Positions 1-7,771 of a stretch of DNA of 64,000 nt are shown one piece after another (position 1 is the stretch's first letter; the number at the start of each line of letters is the position of its first letter). The notes under the pieces were generated by a model. The model made no database searches, was not told the origin of the DNA, and worked only from the letters and a program-made list of their open reading frames with translations. A program made the position numbers and the translations under genes. The DNA is from Lachnospiraceae bacterium (lineage in GTDB: Bacteria > Bacillota > Clostridia > Lachnospirales > Lachnospiraceae), in assembly GCA_910575255.1 (NCBI GenBank), contig CAJTEM010000009.1, positions 97,737 to 161,736 of the forward strand, given 5' to 3'.

Positions 1-557
1 CGCTCCTTATCGGAAATGGCCCGGCAGATCAGATCCTTCACATCCTCCCGCTCCAATGGCTTCAGCTCAAAAATCTGCGACCGGGATAAAAGAGCACCAT
101 TCACTTCAAAATAAGGATTTTCTGTGGTGGCGCCGATCAGAGTCAGCGTACCATCCTCCACAAAGGGCAGAAGATAATCTTGCTGGCTCTTATTAAAGCG
201 ATGAATCTCATCTACAAATAGAATCGTCTTTTTCCCGTACATCCCCAGAGAATCCTTCGCCGCTTTCACCACCTCTTCCATATCCTTTTTTCCAGCTACC
301 GTTGCATTGATCTGTCGGAAATTCGCGCTGGTCGTATTGGCAATCACTTTGGCAAGGGTAGTCTTCCCCGTCCCCGGCGGTCCGTAAAAAATGACAGAAC
401 CCAACTTATCTGCACGGATAGCCCGATACAGAAGCTTGTCCTTTCCGATCAGATGTCGCTGTCCTGCTACCTCATCCAGGGTGCGCGGACGCATTCGGGA
501 TGCCAGAGGGGATTCCTTTTCCTGAGTTGTACTTCGCATATAATCAAATAAATCCAT
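1..557 (-). CDS. rarA: Replication-associated recombination protein A (AAA ATPase), 3' part cut by window edge
   Basis: RarA/MgsA is a clamp-loader-like AAA+ ATPase that acts at stalled replication forks. The visible 185 residues start MDLFDYMRSTTQEKESPLAS and carry the Walker A motif GPPGTGKTT, a Walker B motif ILFVDEIHRFNKSQQ and the sensor stretch GATTENPYFEVN, all typical of RarA. The start ATG at 557 is preceded by a GGAGAAGAAGAGGTAA ribosome site. The C-terminal lid and tetramerisation part lies before base 1 and cannot be judged. A good promoter lies at 611-639. The gene is divergent from the deacetylase at 806. Confidence 0.9.
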   Translation of the reverse strand, partial: MDLFDYMRSTTQEKESPLASRMRPRTLDEVAGQRHLIGKDKLLYRAIRADKLGSVIFYGPPGTGKTTLAKVIANTTSANFRQINATVAGKKDMEEVVKAAKDSLGMYGKKTILFVDEIHRFNKSQQDYLLPFVEDGTLTLIGATTENPYFEVNGALLSRSQIFELKPLEREDVKDLICRAISDKE

Positions 558-610
558 GGATTACCTCTTCTTCTCCAGTCCCAAAATGGCTGGTCATTCT
601 TTTCCTTTTC

Positions 611-639
611 AGTATAGTCTCTGAAATGGAGTATGTCAA
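611..639 (-). promoter_or_regulatory. Sigma-A type promoter for rarA
   Basis: On the minus strand TTGACA (634-639) is followed after exactly 17 bases by TATACT (611-616). It lies about 55 bases upstream of the rarA start and points into it. Confidence 0.7.
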
Positions 640-805
640 CCAGACTGAAATGGGGTTATACGGCATATATATATCAGAGGTTACTATTTACGAGCAATGT
701 CATGATGTTGGAGGCAAAGGTATGCCAAAGAAAAGAGAGAAAAGTAACCAGGATCAGTTCTGATAAAGCCAGAGGATCTGAAATCAGGAAGAAGGGAGGA
801 TAATA

Positions 806-1537
806 ATGCGGAAAAAAAGATGGCAAATGGAGCGGCGTATTTCATTGCTAATGGCTGTCCTGGCGCTGGACGGATTGCTGTTGGGAACAACTGCCGGTAT
901 CATTCGGTATGGGGGGACATATGGTACTGCCTCACCGGCACATCGGATCATGCCGGTCTCAGCCGCCAGTCAGACCACAGAGGATAAAGTAGTGGCTCTT
1001 ACCTTTGACGATGGACCTCATGAAACCTATACGCTTGAGCTGCTGAATGGCCTGAAAAAACGCGATGTAAAAGTCACTTTTTTTCTCATGGGACAAAATA
1101 TCAGTGGTAATGAGGAACTGGTTCTTCGGATGCAAAAGGACGGACATCTGATCGGAAATCACAGCTATCGGCATATCCAGCTGACAAAAGCCGGCGAAGA
1201 TAATGTCTGCGATGCAGTAGAACAGACCGAAAAGATTATCGAGAATATCACAGGCTGTCGGCCAAAATATCTGCGCCCTCCTTATGGCGACTGGAACGAG
1301 AATCTGGAATGTCGTCTGGATCTTACCACCGTGTTCTGGTCTGTGGATTCACTGGACTGGAAACTTCAGAATACAAAACAGATTGTAAACCAGGTGGAAA
1401 AAAAGGTTGGTAATGGGGACATCATTCTCATGCATGACATCTTTCCAGAATCCATAACAGCCGCCTTAGAAATCGTCGATCACCTGAAAGCAAAAGGCTA
1501 TCAGTTCGTAACGGTTGAAGAACTGCTGATTGATTAA
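806..1537 (+). CDS. Polysaccharide deacetylase family protein (NodB homology domain)
   Basis: Predicted carbohydrate esterase family 4 deacetylase, probably acting on peptidoglycan or another N-acetylated glycan outside the membrane. The first 30 residues are basic then hydrophobic (signal anchor or signal peptide). The catalytic motifs are present: TFDDGPHETYT near residue 67 (metal-binding Asp pair), HSYRH (metal ligands), RPPYGDWN and the C-terminal LMHDI. At 243 residues it is a minimal NodB domain with no extra binding module. The start ATG at 806 follows a GGGAGGATAATA ribosome site. It converges on uxaB and seems monocistronic. The true substrate is not visible from sequence. Confidence 0.87.
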   Translation: MRKKRWQMERRISLLMAVLALDGLLLGTTAGIIRYGGTYGTASPAHRIMPVSAASQTTEDKVVALTFDDGPHETYTLELLNGLKKRDVKVTFFLMGQNISGNEELVLRMQKDGHLIGNHSYRHIQLTKAGEDNVCDAVEQTEKIIENITGCRPKYLRPPYGDWNENLECRLDLTTVFWSVDSLDWKLQNTKQIVNQVEKKVGNGDIILMHDIFPESITAALEIVDHLKAKGYQFVTVEELLID

Positions 1538-1580
1538 ATCAAACTTGAGCTTGACCTTGGCTCGTTACCATCACGTGAAT

Positions 1581-1628
1581 AAAAAGCTTCGGGCAGACTG
1601 AAACAACTTGTTTGGCTCCGCCCGAAGC
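1581..1628 (-). terminator. Rho-independent terminator of uxaB
   Basis: Minus strand: stem GCTTCGGGC / GCCCGAAGC (1586-1594 with 1620-1628) followed by a TTTTT run. It lies 60 bases after the uxaB stop and may also stop the convergent deacetylase transcript. Confidence 0.7.
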
Positions 1629-1688
1629 CTTATCTCGAATCTCTTCAGCAATAAGCCGAGTACCGTGTTCGCACGAACAGTTACTGAC

Positions 1689-3029
1689 TTATTTGGCTGC
1701 AAGCACCGCGTCGTATGCCACAGACATGCCATCCGCCTCGATCTTATCATACCACTTCTGAACATCTGGCAGCATATCGCTTAAATCATGCCCCCAGTAC
1801 TCTTCCTTTTTCAGCACAGCCTCCACGGATGCCTCCTTCATAAACGCTACGATATCCTCTCCATCATTCGCTGCATCCGTATGATAGAATGCAATCAGCG
1901 CCGCCAAAGAGAAGGTCAGCCCCTGCGGATAACTGCCAAACTGCTCCTTGTGCTCCAGGATCGTCGGCAACACCCTTGCCTTGAATTTCGATACGGAATT
2001 CAGCGCAATGGAAAGCAGCAGATGCTTAATGAACGGATTAGAAAAACGCTCCAGAACAGCCTCACCAAAGCGGCGGTTATCCTCTGTATCCCCGATGGTA
2101 GGAATAATCTCTTCGAAGATACATTTCTTCAGCAGTCCAGATACCTTCTCGTCTTTCAGGCACTCACCGACCGTCTCCAGTCCGTACAAATGCGCTCCGA
2201 GCACCATAGAAGTATGTGCGCCATTCAGAATTCTCACCTTACGTTTCTTGTAAGGATCCACATTATCTGTCCAGACCACGTTAAAGCCGGCCTTTTGCAG
2301 CGGCAGTTCATCCTCATGCTGTCCCTGGATGACCCACAGATGGAAAATCTCCGCCGTATCCATCATATTATCCTGCTCTCCAATTCTTTTGCACAGAGCT
2401 TCATGCTCGTCACGCGGGAAACCAGTTACGATCCGGTCCACCAGTGTGGAGCAGAAATCATTCTCATTCTTCAGCCAGCTCTTGAAATCCTCTCCCAGCT
2501 TCCACAGATCCGCATATTGCAGGCAACACTTCTCCAATTCCTCTCCGTTATGATCGATAAGCTCACAGGACAGGATAATAAAGCCCTTTAGTCCCAGCTG
2601 ATATCTTTTATACAAAAGCTGAGTCAGCTTCCCCGGGAAAGTCTTCGCCGGAGCATCCTCAAATTTATTATCTGCCACGAATTCAATCCCCGCTTCTGTA
2701 GTATTGGAAACAATAAAGCGGAAATCCGGATTCTCAGCCAATGCCATATACTCTGCGCAATCCACATACGGGTTCACACATCTGGAAATCACATGGATAT
2801 GCGTGTGTTCATCCACAACCTCTCCACCATCGATTCCCCGCAAAAACAGATTGTATTCACAGTTCTGCTTTTGCAGCATCTCGCACATACCGCGCTCAAT
2901 CGGCTGCACCACTACCACCGATCCGTCAAACAGCCCCTGATCTTGCATCTTCTGGAAAAAATAATCCACAAATCCACGCAGGAAACCACCTTCACCAAAC
3001 TGAATTACTGTCTCTTTCTTATTGCTCAT
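1689..3029 (-). CDS. uxaB: Tagaturonate reductase (altronate oxidoreductase)
   Basis: NADH-dependent reduction of D-tagaturonate to D-altronate in galacturonate breakdown, in the cytoplasm. The protein is 446 residues. It opens with VIQFGEGGFLRGFVDYFF, the nucleotide-binding loop of the mannitol dehydrogenase / UxaB family, and contains VRILNGAHTSMVLGAHL, the substrate-site lysine region of polyol dehydrogenases (here R-N-G-A-H-T as in UxaB). No other pectin-pathway gene is beside it, so it stands alone in this window. Start ATG at 3029 follows GGAGGTTACAGGCG. Two palindromic LacI-type operators flank a TTGCAA-N17-TATGAT promoter, which suggests hexuronate-responsive repression. The alternative is fructuronate reductase (UxuB), considered less likely from the N-terminus. 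Confidence 0.85.
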   Translation of the reverse strand: MSNKKETVIQFGEGGFLRGFVDYFFQKMQDQGLFDGSVVVVQPIERGMCEMLQKQNCEYNLFLRGIDGGEVVDEHTHIHVISRCVNPYVDCAEYMALAENPDFRFIVSNTTEAGIEFVADNKFEDAPAKTFPGKLTQLLYKRYQLGLKGFIILSCELIDHNGEELEKCCLQYADLWKLGEDFKSWLKNENDFCSTLVDRIVTGFPRDEHEALCKRIGEQDNMMDTAEIFHLWVIQGQHEDELPLQKAGFNVVWTDNVDPYKKRKVRILNGAHTSMVLGAHLYGLETVGECLKDEKVSGLLKKCIFEEIIPTIGDTEDNRRFGEAVLERFSNPFIKHLLLSIALNSVSKFKARVLPTILEHKEQFGSYPQGLTFSLAALIAFYHTDAANDGEDIVAFMKEASVEAVLKKEEYWGHDLSDMLPDVQKWYDKIEADGMSVAYDAVLAAK

Positions 3030-3093
3030 CGCCTGTAACCTCCGTTTTTATTTCCCATTGTTATGCCTCCTCTGCCTGTCAGGCAGGCCTGTT

Positions 3094-3107
3094 TGTAAGC
3101 TCTTACA
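3094..3107. promoter_or_regulatory. LacI-family operator, downstream site
   Basis: TGTAAGCTCTTACA is a near-perfect 14-bp palindrome of the LacI/GalR type. It lies about 30-45 bases downstream of the predicted uxaB transcription start, where a bound repressor would block elongation. Confidence 0.6.
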
Positions 3108-3144
3108 TTTTGTCGGACAAAAAAAACAATGGCTTATGTACTTT

Positions 3145-3173
3145 ATCATACACCATCTTTTCTCATATTGCAA
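3145..3173 (-). promoter_or_regulatory. uxaB promoter
   Basis: Minus strand TTGCAA (3168-3173), 17-base spacer, TATGAT (3145-3150). It is bracketed by the two operator palindromes at 3094 and 3192. Confidence 0.7.
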
Positions 3174-3191
3174 GAGTGTTTCCCTTATCTT

Positions 3192-3205
3192 TGTAAGCAT
3201 TTACA
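3192..3205. promoter_or_regulatory. LacI-family operator, upstream site
   Basis: TGTAAGCATTTACA, nearly the same palindrome as 3094-3107, centre to centre 98 bases away and about 20 bases upstream of the -35 box. Paired sites either side of a promoter suit DNA looping by a tetrameric LacI-type repressor. No repressor gene is in the window. Confidence 0.6.
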
Positions 3206-3225
3206 AAATCATGGTTACTTTTCTA

Positions 3226-3285
3226 AGGCAATGTCAGTAAGTTAAGGGATCTCAAAGCACAGCCAGGGAAACGGGGAGAGAAGCA
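3226..3285. repeat. Half copy of dispersed palindrome family A
   Basis: Contains GGCAATGTCAGTAAGTTAAG and AGCCAGGGAAACGGGGAGAG, which match the reverse complement of the right half of the full element at 56247-56397. The other arm is absent, so this is a solo half. Confidence 0.7.
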
Positions 3286-3320
3286 ACAAATCATGTTGCG
3301 ATAAAGAACCTTCGTCAAAA

Positions 3321-3371
3321 GTAAAAAGCGGCTGCAAAGCAGGGAGCTCCTTCTCCCGCTCTGCAGCCGCC
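3321..3371 (-). terminator. Terminator of the cold-shock gene
   Basis: Minus strand stem GCGGCTGCA ... TGCAGCCGC with an inner GGGAG/CTCCC pairing, then TTTTTACTTTT. It lies 20 bases past the stop codon of the gene at 3390-3596. Confidence 0.8.
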
Positions 3372-3389
3372 TCTTCCCTTTGCCGCACA

Positions 3390-3596
3390 TCAGGCAACTA
3401 CATGTACATTCACAGCCTGCACACCACGATTACCCTCTGTGGTATCAAAGGTTACCTTCTGTCCATCCTCCAGAGTCTTGTAGCCATCAGCCACAATTCC
3501 GGAAAAATGTACGAACACCTCTTCGCCAGTTGCATCGTTGGTAATGAATCCGTAGCCTTTTGTTGCGTTGAACCACTTTACTGTACCGTTATTCAT
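3390..3596 (-). CDS. cspA: Cold-shock protein (CspA family)
   Basis: A 68-residue single cold-shock domain that binds single-stranded RNA/DNA and acts as an RNA chaperone. It starts [20 protein letters not shown], so the RNP1 motif KGYGFI and the RNP2 motif VFVHF are both present, and the length is the family norm. The ribosome site is GGTAGGAGGTACCC. It has its own promoter (3729-3757) and a predicted untranslated leader of about 125 bases that holds a 22-bp hairpin (3647-3698), and its own terminator. Long structured leaders are usual for cold-inducible csp genes. The gene letter is conventional only. Confidence 0.93.
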   Translation of the reverse strand: MNNGTVKWFNATKGYGFITNDATGEEVFVHFSGIVADGYKTLEDGQKVTFDTTEGNRGVQAVNVHVVA

Positions 3597-3646
3597 AATG
3601 GGTACCTCCTACCATTTATTTTGCATTTCCCCCAGAAACAAAAAAT

Positions 3647-3698
3647 CACATATTTGTGTAAATCATGAGGCATACTTCATGACTTACACAAATATGTG
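3647..3698 (-). promoter_or_regulatory. Long hairpin in the cold-shock mRNA leader
   Basis: Perfect 15-bp arms CACATATTTGTGTAA / TTACACAAATATGTG, then one mismatch and six more pairs (TCATGA / TCATGA) around an 8-base loop. It falls between the predicted transcription start (about 3722) and the ribosome site, so it would be transcribed as a 22-bp stem. A role in temperature-dependent expression is inference. Confidence 0.6.
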
Positions 3699-3728
3699 AA
3701 TCAATAGCCCATGTGGAAATACGAGCTA

Positions 3729-3757
3729 ATCTTAACACCGTTTTTTCCCTCTGTCAA
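3729..3757 (-). promoter_or_regulatory. Promoter of the cold-shock gene
   Basis: Minus strand TTGACA (3752-3757), 17-base spacer, TAAGAT (3729-3734). Confidence 0.75.
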
Positions 3758-4029
3758 GAGTTTTACGCTATTTTTCGAGCAATTATTATAAAGTTTTTAT
3801 TAATTTTCTCTTCGGTTCTAAAATCTCCGTCCAAAGTTACATCTAATACAAAAAAACCGCGAAAATTCGTGGATTGAAGTTCAATCAATCCTGAGTTTTT
3901 CTCGTTCTAAGAACTGAATGTTATACGTTTTTATACAGATATTCAAATTTTTAGATGACATAAATCTATGTTAATTTCACTTTTTATGTAGTATTTAAAT
4001 GTCCTGCCATTCAGAGTATGCACCTGAAA
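3758..4029. other. AT-rich intergenic region, no gene seen
   Basis: Between the cold-shock promoter and the rplL terminator. It holds short T-rich stretches and a small palindrome GATTGAAGTTCAATC near 3873, but no open frame with a ribosome site and no clear RNA gene. Confidence 0.5.
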
Positions 4030-4042
4030 AAGGTACGCAATA

Positions 4043-4084
4043 AGGCTCTCTGGCTCCTGCGCAATGCAGGTGTCAAAGAGCCTC
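4043..4084 (-). terminator. Probable terminator after rplL
   Basis: Minus strand stem GGCTCT / AGAGCC with an inner CCTGC/GCAGG pairing, 45 bases past the rplL stop. The U-run after the stem is weak (TTATTG), so confidence is moderate. No rpoB follows rplL here. Confidence 0.5.
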
Positions 4085-4129
4085 TTAAGTTCTTCCTGCC
4101 ATCTGGCGGTTACTGTTATCTGCCGTATC

Positions 4130-4504
4130 TTACTTCAGGGTAACCTTCGCACCCTCAGCTTCCAGCTTAGACTTCAGCTCCTCAGCCTCTTCCTTAGAAG
4201 CGCCTTCCTTCACAATCTTCGGAGCACCGTCAACTACGTCCTTCGCCTCTTTCAAGCCCAGACCGGTAGCCTCACGAACAACCTTGATAACCTTAACCTT
4301 GTTCGGACCAACCTCAGTCAGCTCAACGTCGAACTCGGTCTTCTCTTCCTTCTCCTCAGTTGCACCAGCAGGACCTGCCATAACCATACCGGCAGCTGCA
4401 GATACGCCAAACTCTTCCTCACAAGCCTTTACCAGGTCATTCAGTTCCAGAACGGATAACTCTTTAATCGCTTCGATAAACTCAGCAGTGGTTAACTTTG
4501 CCAT
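4130..4504 (-). CDS. rplL: 50S ribosomal protein L7/L12
   Basis: Stalk protein that recruits translation GTPases to the ribosome. It has 124 residues and starts [20 protein letters not shown]. It has the N-terminal dimerisation helix, an Ala/Gly-rich hinge ([20 protein letters not shown]) and the C-terminal domain ending GAKVTLK with the [12 protein letters not shown] helix. The ATG at 4504 is chosen over an upstream in-frame ATG because GGAGG sits 8 bases before it. It is cotranscribed with rplJ 78 bases upstream and is subject to the L10 leader control at 5100-5250. Unlike the usual order, rpoB-rpoC do not follow. Confidence 0.97.
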   Translation of the reverse strand: MAKLTTAEFIEAIKELSVLELNDLVKACEEEFGVSAAAGMVMAGPAGATEEKEEKTEFDVELTEVGPNKVKVIKVVREATGLGLKEAKDVVDGAPKIVKEGASKEEAEELKSKLEAEGAKVTLK

Positions 4505-4582
4505 TTTCATTTCCTCCATTTAGATTTTATTCAACAAACATTTACTTCTACGTACGTCAGCCCAAGCGACGCTGTCCCGAGA

Positions 4583-5077
4583 CTATGCGGTCTCGCCCTG
4601 CTTCTCGGCAACCTGATTCAGCACACGGGCAAGGTTTGCAATCGGGGACTTCATGCTGCCAAACAACCGGCCCAGCAGAACCTCTCTGGACGGAATGCTC
4701 GAAATCGCCTGCATCCCTTTGGCATCATAGTAAGTGCCTTCCACAACACCAGCCTTGATCTCCAACTTGTCTGCCTTTTTCGCAAACTCAGCCAGAACAC
4801 GGGCGGGAGCCGTAGCATCATCCTTGGACACTGCGATCGCAGTCGGCCCTTCCAGATGAGGATCCAGAGCAGCAAAATCTGTGCCCTCCGCAGCACGCCG
4901 GATCAGAGTGTTCTTATATACTTTATAAGTAACACCGGCTTCTCTCAGCTGCTTACGAAGCTCTGTATCCTGAGCAACGGTCAATCCGCGATAGTCTACT
5001 GCAACAGCAGACGCGGCACCATTCAGCAGCTCGGAAATCTCAGCTACGATCGGCTGTTTTAACTCAACTTTTGCCAT
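4583..5077 (-). CDS. rplJ: 50S ribosomal protein L10
   Basis: Base of the ribosomal stalk; binds 23S rRNA and L7/L12 dimers, and represses its own mRNA by binding the leader. It has 164 residues and starts MAKVELKQPIVAEISELLNG. The family stretch VDYRGLTVAQDTELRKQLRE and the lysine-rich YKVYKNTLIRRA segment are present, and the C-terminal helix that binds L7/L12 ends QVAEKQGETA. The ribosome site is AGGAGGTAGACATTC. The gene is first in the rplJ-rplL pair with its own promoter at 5259-5287. Confidence 0.97.
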   Translation of the reverse strand: MAKVELKQPIVAEISELLNGAASAVAVDYRGLTVAQDTELRKQLREAGVTYKVYKNTLIRRAAEGTDFAALDPHLEGPTAIAVSKDDATAPARVLAEFAKKADKLEIKAGVVEGTYYDAKGMQAISSIPSREVLLGRLFGSMKSPIANLARVLNQVAEKQGETA

Positions 5078-5099
5078 GAATGTCTACCTCCTGTTAGAT

Positions 5100-5250
5100 T
5101 CTCTCGACTGCTTTCTTAATGAGAAAAACCTCTCTGCCGCACGAACGACAAAGAGGCTCTACAAAATCATAAAATCGATGGCTTTGTATATTTCCTCGGC
5201 AGGCGGCTGTACCTTATGCCTTACGGCACCTGCTGTCTTCGGCAGTCAAT
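5100..5250 (-). ncRNA. Ribosomal protein L10 leader
   Basis: The minus-strand transcript upstream of rplJ contains the characteristic L10-leader pieces GACTGCCGAAGACAGCAGGTG and CCGCCTGCCGAGG, which pair, with an inner GCCGTAAGGC hairpin between them. Further down, AGAGCCTCTTTGTCG and the GGCAGAGAGGTTTTTCTC stretch form a terminator-like stem near 5125-5155. This is the known autoregulatory structure bound by L10 (with L12). Boundaries are approximate. Confidence 0.85.
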
Positions 5251-5258
5251 ACTAGAGC

Positions 5259-5287
5259 ATAATAGCATATATCATTTCCCTTGTCAA
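5259..5287 (-). promoter_or_regulatory. Promoter of the rplJ-rplL operon
   Basis: Minus strand TTGACA (5282-5287), 17-base spacer, TATTAT (5259-5264), directly before the L10 leader. Confidence 0.85.
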
Positions 5288-5330
5288 CTGATTTTCAGAA
5301 ATTGGCCGGTTACTTTTCAACTTACTGTTA

Positions 5331-5485
5331 CTTTTCACCGGATGGGGTGAGGTTCCAGAGGGTACGCCTTGAAACAAGGGGAGGGCCGCAGCGGGAAAGG
5401 GTTTCCCGGATTGCGTTTGCAGGATGCCTGGAAACCGGGGAATCCTTTTTCCAGAGCGTACCTTTCGGAATCCCCCCGTGAAAAG
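5331..5485. repeat. Palindromic intergenic repeat, family A
   Basis: Outer arms CTTTTCAC (5331-5338) and GTGAAAAG (5478-5485). Inside them GGTTCCAGAGGGTACGCC pairs with GCGTACCTTTCGGAATCC. The centre holds GGATTGCGTTTGCAGGATGCCTGGAAACC and TTTTTCCAGAGCGTACC-like stretches shared with copies at 15856, 29251 and 44162. It lies between rplA and the rplJ promoter. Confidence 0.75.
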
Positions 5486-5502
5486 CAACACCGGCCGGTC
5501 GA

Positions 5503-5547
5503 TGAAAAAACACCCGGACCTCTCCGCGAAGGAGAACATCCGGGTGT
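5503..5547 (-). terminator. Terminator of the rpmG-to-rplA operon
   Basis: Minus strand stem ACACCCGGA / TCCGGGTGT followed by TTTTTTC, 58 bases past the rplA stop. It separates rplA from the independently transcribed rplJ-rplL. Confidence 0.85.
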
Positions 5548-5604
5548 CTCTGTCTAAATTAAAGGCATATAACGGACTCCTCAAACAAACCTGCCCTGCT
5601 GCTC

Positions 5605-6300
5605 TTAAGACATCAGTTTGGTAACATTCAGCTTTACGCCCGGTCCCATGGTAGAGGTCAGGGTAACGCTCTTAATAAAGGTCCCCTTCAGAACACTGGG
5701 CCTTGCTTTGTTGATTGCATCCATAAGCGTCTGGAAGTTGTTCGCTAACTGCTCCTCCGTAAAGGAAGCTTTACCAACTGGCACATGAATAATATTCGTC
5801 TTATCAAGTCTGTACTCGATCTTACCTGCTTTGATATCATTGATCGCCTTAGTCACATCCATGGTAACCGTGCCTGCCTTCGGGTTGGGCATCAGGCCCT
5901 TCGGGCCAAGCACACGACCCAAACGGCCGACTACGCCCATCATATCCGGTGTAGCCACAACCACATCAAAATCCAGCCAGCCATCGTTCTGGATCTTCGG
6001 GATCAGCTCCTCTGCGCCCACATAATCTGCTCCCGCTGCCTGTGCCTCATCAGCCTTCACGCCTTTGGCAAACACCAGGATACGGACCACCTTACCAGTA
6101 CCATGGGGCAGTACAACCGCGCCGCGGATCTGCTGATCTGCATGACGGCCGTCACAGCCGGTACGGATATGGGCTTCCACAGTCTCGTCGAATTTGGCAA
6201 CCGCGTTCTTCTTCACCAACGCGATCGCATCTGCTGTATCATAAAGTACGGAACGGTCTACATTCTTAGCCGCCTCAAGATATCTTTTTCCACGTTTCAT
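5605..6300 (-). CDS. rplA: 50S ribosomal protein L1
   Basis: Binds 23S rRNA at the L1 stalk near the E site. It has 231 residues, the family norm, and starts [20 protein letters not shown]. Family stretches include [53 protein letters not shown] (split here only by description) and the C-terminal [12 protein letters not shown]. The ribosome site is CTAGGAGGTCATTGAT. The gene lies 109 bases after rplK. Its 5' leader repeats a 26-base stretch also present before rplK. L1 is a known autoregulator of L11-L1 mRNAs in other bacteria. Confidence 0.97.
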   Translation of the reverse strand: MKRGKRYLEAAKNVDRSVLYDTADAIALVKKNAVAKFDETVEAHIRTGCDGRHADQQIRGAVVLPHGTGKVVRILVFAKGVKADEAQAAGADYVGAEELIPKIQNDGWLDFDVVVATPDMMGVVGRLGRVLGPKGLMPNPKAGTVTMDVTKAINDIKAGKIEYRLDKTNIIHVPVGKASFTEEQLANNFQTLMDAINKARPSVLKGTFIKSVTLTSTMGPGVKLNVTKLMS

Positions 6301-6305
6301 ATCAA

Positions 6306-6343
6306 TGACCTCCTAGTGGTATTGTCGGGGATGTCCCTCCCAC
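6306..6343 (-). repeat. Leader repeat before rplA
   Basis: Minus-strand GTGGGAGGGACATCCCCGAC then AATACCACTAGGAGGTCA. The same sequence, with a short insertion, precedes rplK at 6841-6882. It includes a GGGACATCCC mini-palindrome and the ribosome site. It could be an RNA processing or protein-binding site. Confidence 0.6.
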
Positions 6344-6409
6344 GTCTTCTATAGAGTGAGCGCCGCTATCCGGCTGCCTCACCTGTGCCTCGCAATCCTT
6401 CGGGCACAA

Positions 6410-6835
6410 TTATTCGCCAACAGTGATACCCATACTCCGTGCAGTACCCGCAATCATGCTCATAGCCGCTTCCAGACTTGCCGCGTTCAAATCGGGCATC
6501 TTGGTCTCGGCAATCTTCTGCAGGTCAGCTTTGGAAATGGTCGCCACCTTGGTCTTATTCGGGGTTGCGGAACCGGATTTGATCTTGCAGTACTTCTTCA
6601 GCAGTACGGCTGCCGGCGGGGTCTTAGTGATAAAGCTGAAGCTTCTGTCCGCATATACGGTAATGACTACCGGGATAATCAGATCGCCCTGATCTGCGGT
6701 TCTTGCATTAAACTCCTTGGTAAACTGTACAATATTCACACCATGCTGGCCCAGTGCGGGACCAACCGGCGGAGCCGGAGTCGCTTTGCCTGCCGGAATC
6801 TGTAATTTGATGTAACCAGTTACTTTCTTTGCCAT
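6410..6835 (-). CDS. rplK: 50S ribosomal protein L11
   Basis: Part of the GTPase-associated centre of the large subunit; needed for stringent factor activation. It has 141 residues, full length, and starts [20 protein letters not shown]. It has the proline-rich [15 protein letters not shown] motif and the C-terminal rRNA-binding [19 protein letters not shown]...[13 protein letters not shown]. It sits between nusG (166 bases upstream) and rplA (109 bases downstream) in the conserved order. The ribosome site GGAGGTCATTATT precedes the ATG at 6835. Confidence 0.97.
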   Translation of the reverse strand: MAKKVTGYIKLQIPAGKATPAPPVGPALGQHGVNIVQFTKEFNARTADQGDLIIPVVITVYADRSFSFITKTPPAAVLLKKYCKIKSGSATPNKTKVATISKADLQKIAETKMPDLNAASLEAAMSMIAGTARSMGITVGE

Positions 6836-6840
6836 AATAA

Positions 6841-6882
6841 TGACCTCCTATATTGTGGTATTGTCGGGGATGTCCCTCCCAC
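6841..6882 (-). repeat. Leader repeat before rplK
   Basis: Second copy of the 26-base stretch described at 6306-6343, again ending in TAGGAGGTCA just before the start codon. Confidence 0.6.
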
Positions 6883-7001
6883 TTTGTTCCCTTGCGGCAA
6901 TGCACACGGACTTTCTTTCCTGTGCCCTATCGCACCGCATATCTCTTCGTGACAGCTAAAAGGCAGGAACAGCCGTCCCTGTGAACAGTCCCAATTCTCT
7001 G

Positions 7002-7517
7002 TCACATCTTCTTTACTTCTGTGAAGCTCAGTTCAACCGGTGTCTCACGGCCGAACATCTCGACATTGATCGTAAGGGTCTTCTTGCCCTCGTTGATGGA
7101 CTTGACAGCTCCGATGGTATCCTTCCAGGCGCCGGCGGTTACCACAATGGTATCGCCCTCCTCGTATTCCACCACCACGTCCTTCCTGGCAAACCCAAGT
7201 CCTGCCATCTCCTCGTCACTTAAAGGAACCGGCTTCGAGCCAGGGCCCACAAAGCCTGTGACGCCGCGTGTATTCCGTACCACATACCAGGTATCATCAT
7301 TCATCACCATATGAATCAGTACATAGCCCGGAAACATCTTCTTATCCGCCAGCTTTTCCACGCCGTTCTTCATCTCGGCAACCTCCAGCATGGGGACTGA
7401 CACCTCCAGAATCTGCTCCTGCAGGTTGCGGTTCTCGATAGTCTTCTCAATGTCCACCTTTACTTTGTTCTCATAGCCTGAATAGGTATGCACCACATAC
7501 CATTTCGCATCTGCCAT
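7002..7517 (-). CDS. nusG: Transcription termination/antitermination protein NusG
   Basis: Binds RNA polymerase and links it to Rho, NusA or the ribosome. It has 171 residues and starts MADAKWYVVHTYSGYENKVK, the classic NGN-domain opening. It includes FPGYVLIHMVMNDDTWYVVRNTRGVTGFVG and a C-terminal KOW domain (GDTIVVTAGAWKDTIGAVKSIN). The ATG at 7517 is preferred over a GTG nine bases upstream because AAAGG lies 8 bases before it. It follows secE by 11 bases in the rpmG-secE-nusG operon. Confidence 0.96.
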   Translation of the reverse strand: MADAKWYVVHTYSGYENKVKVDIEKTIENRNLQEQILEVSVPMLEVAEMKNGVEKLADKKMFPGYVLIHMVMNDDTWYVVRNTRGVTGFVGPGSKPVPLSDEEMAGLGFARKDVVVEYEEGDTIVVTAGAWKDTIGAVKSINEGKKTLTINVEMFGRETPVELSFTEVKKM

Positions 7518-7528
7518 AGATATCACCT

Positions 7529-7759
7529 TTATCCCAAAAACAAAATAATGTCGAGACCTTTCTTAATGGCAAAATCCAGAAGCGCAATAACTGTGCCCAG
7601 CAGAACCGTAACCACTACTACCGTGGCGCTCTGCTTGGCAACCGTCTCCTGATCCGGCCAGACGATCTTCCTGAACTCAGCCTTGAGGCCCTTTATAAAG
7701 CTCGGCTTGGGAGCTTTTGCAGTATTTGCGGTCTTCGCAGTATTCGTAGTCTCTGCCAT
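7529..7759 (-). CDS. secE: Preprotein translocase subunit SecE
   Basis: Small membrane subunit that clamps SecY in the translocon. It has 76 residues: an Ala/Thr-rich tail of about 18 residues, then the amphipathic helix with FIKGLKAEFRKIVWPDQETV (the conserved WP pair) and a single membrane span VVVVTVLLGTVIALLDFAI. This is the single-span form usual in Firmicutes. The ribosome site is AAGGAGTGTGAACT. It lies between rpmG and nusG. Confidence 0.95.
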   Translation of the reverse strand: MAETTNTAKTANTAKAPKPSFIKGLKAEFRKIVWPDQETVAKQSATVVVVTVLLGTVIALLDFAIKKGLDIILFLG

Positions 7760-7771
7760 AGTTCACACTCC

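Noticed and set aside
1788..2591. 267-codon plus-strand frame
   Set aside because: Antisense of uxaB; no ribosome site or recognisable motif.
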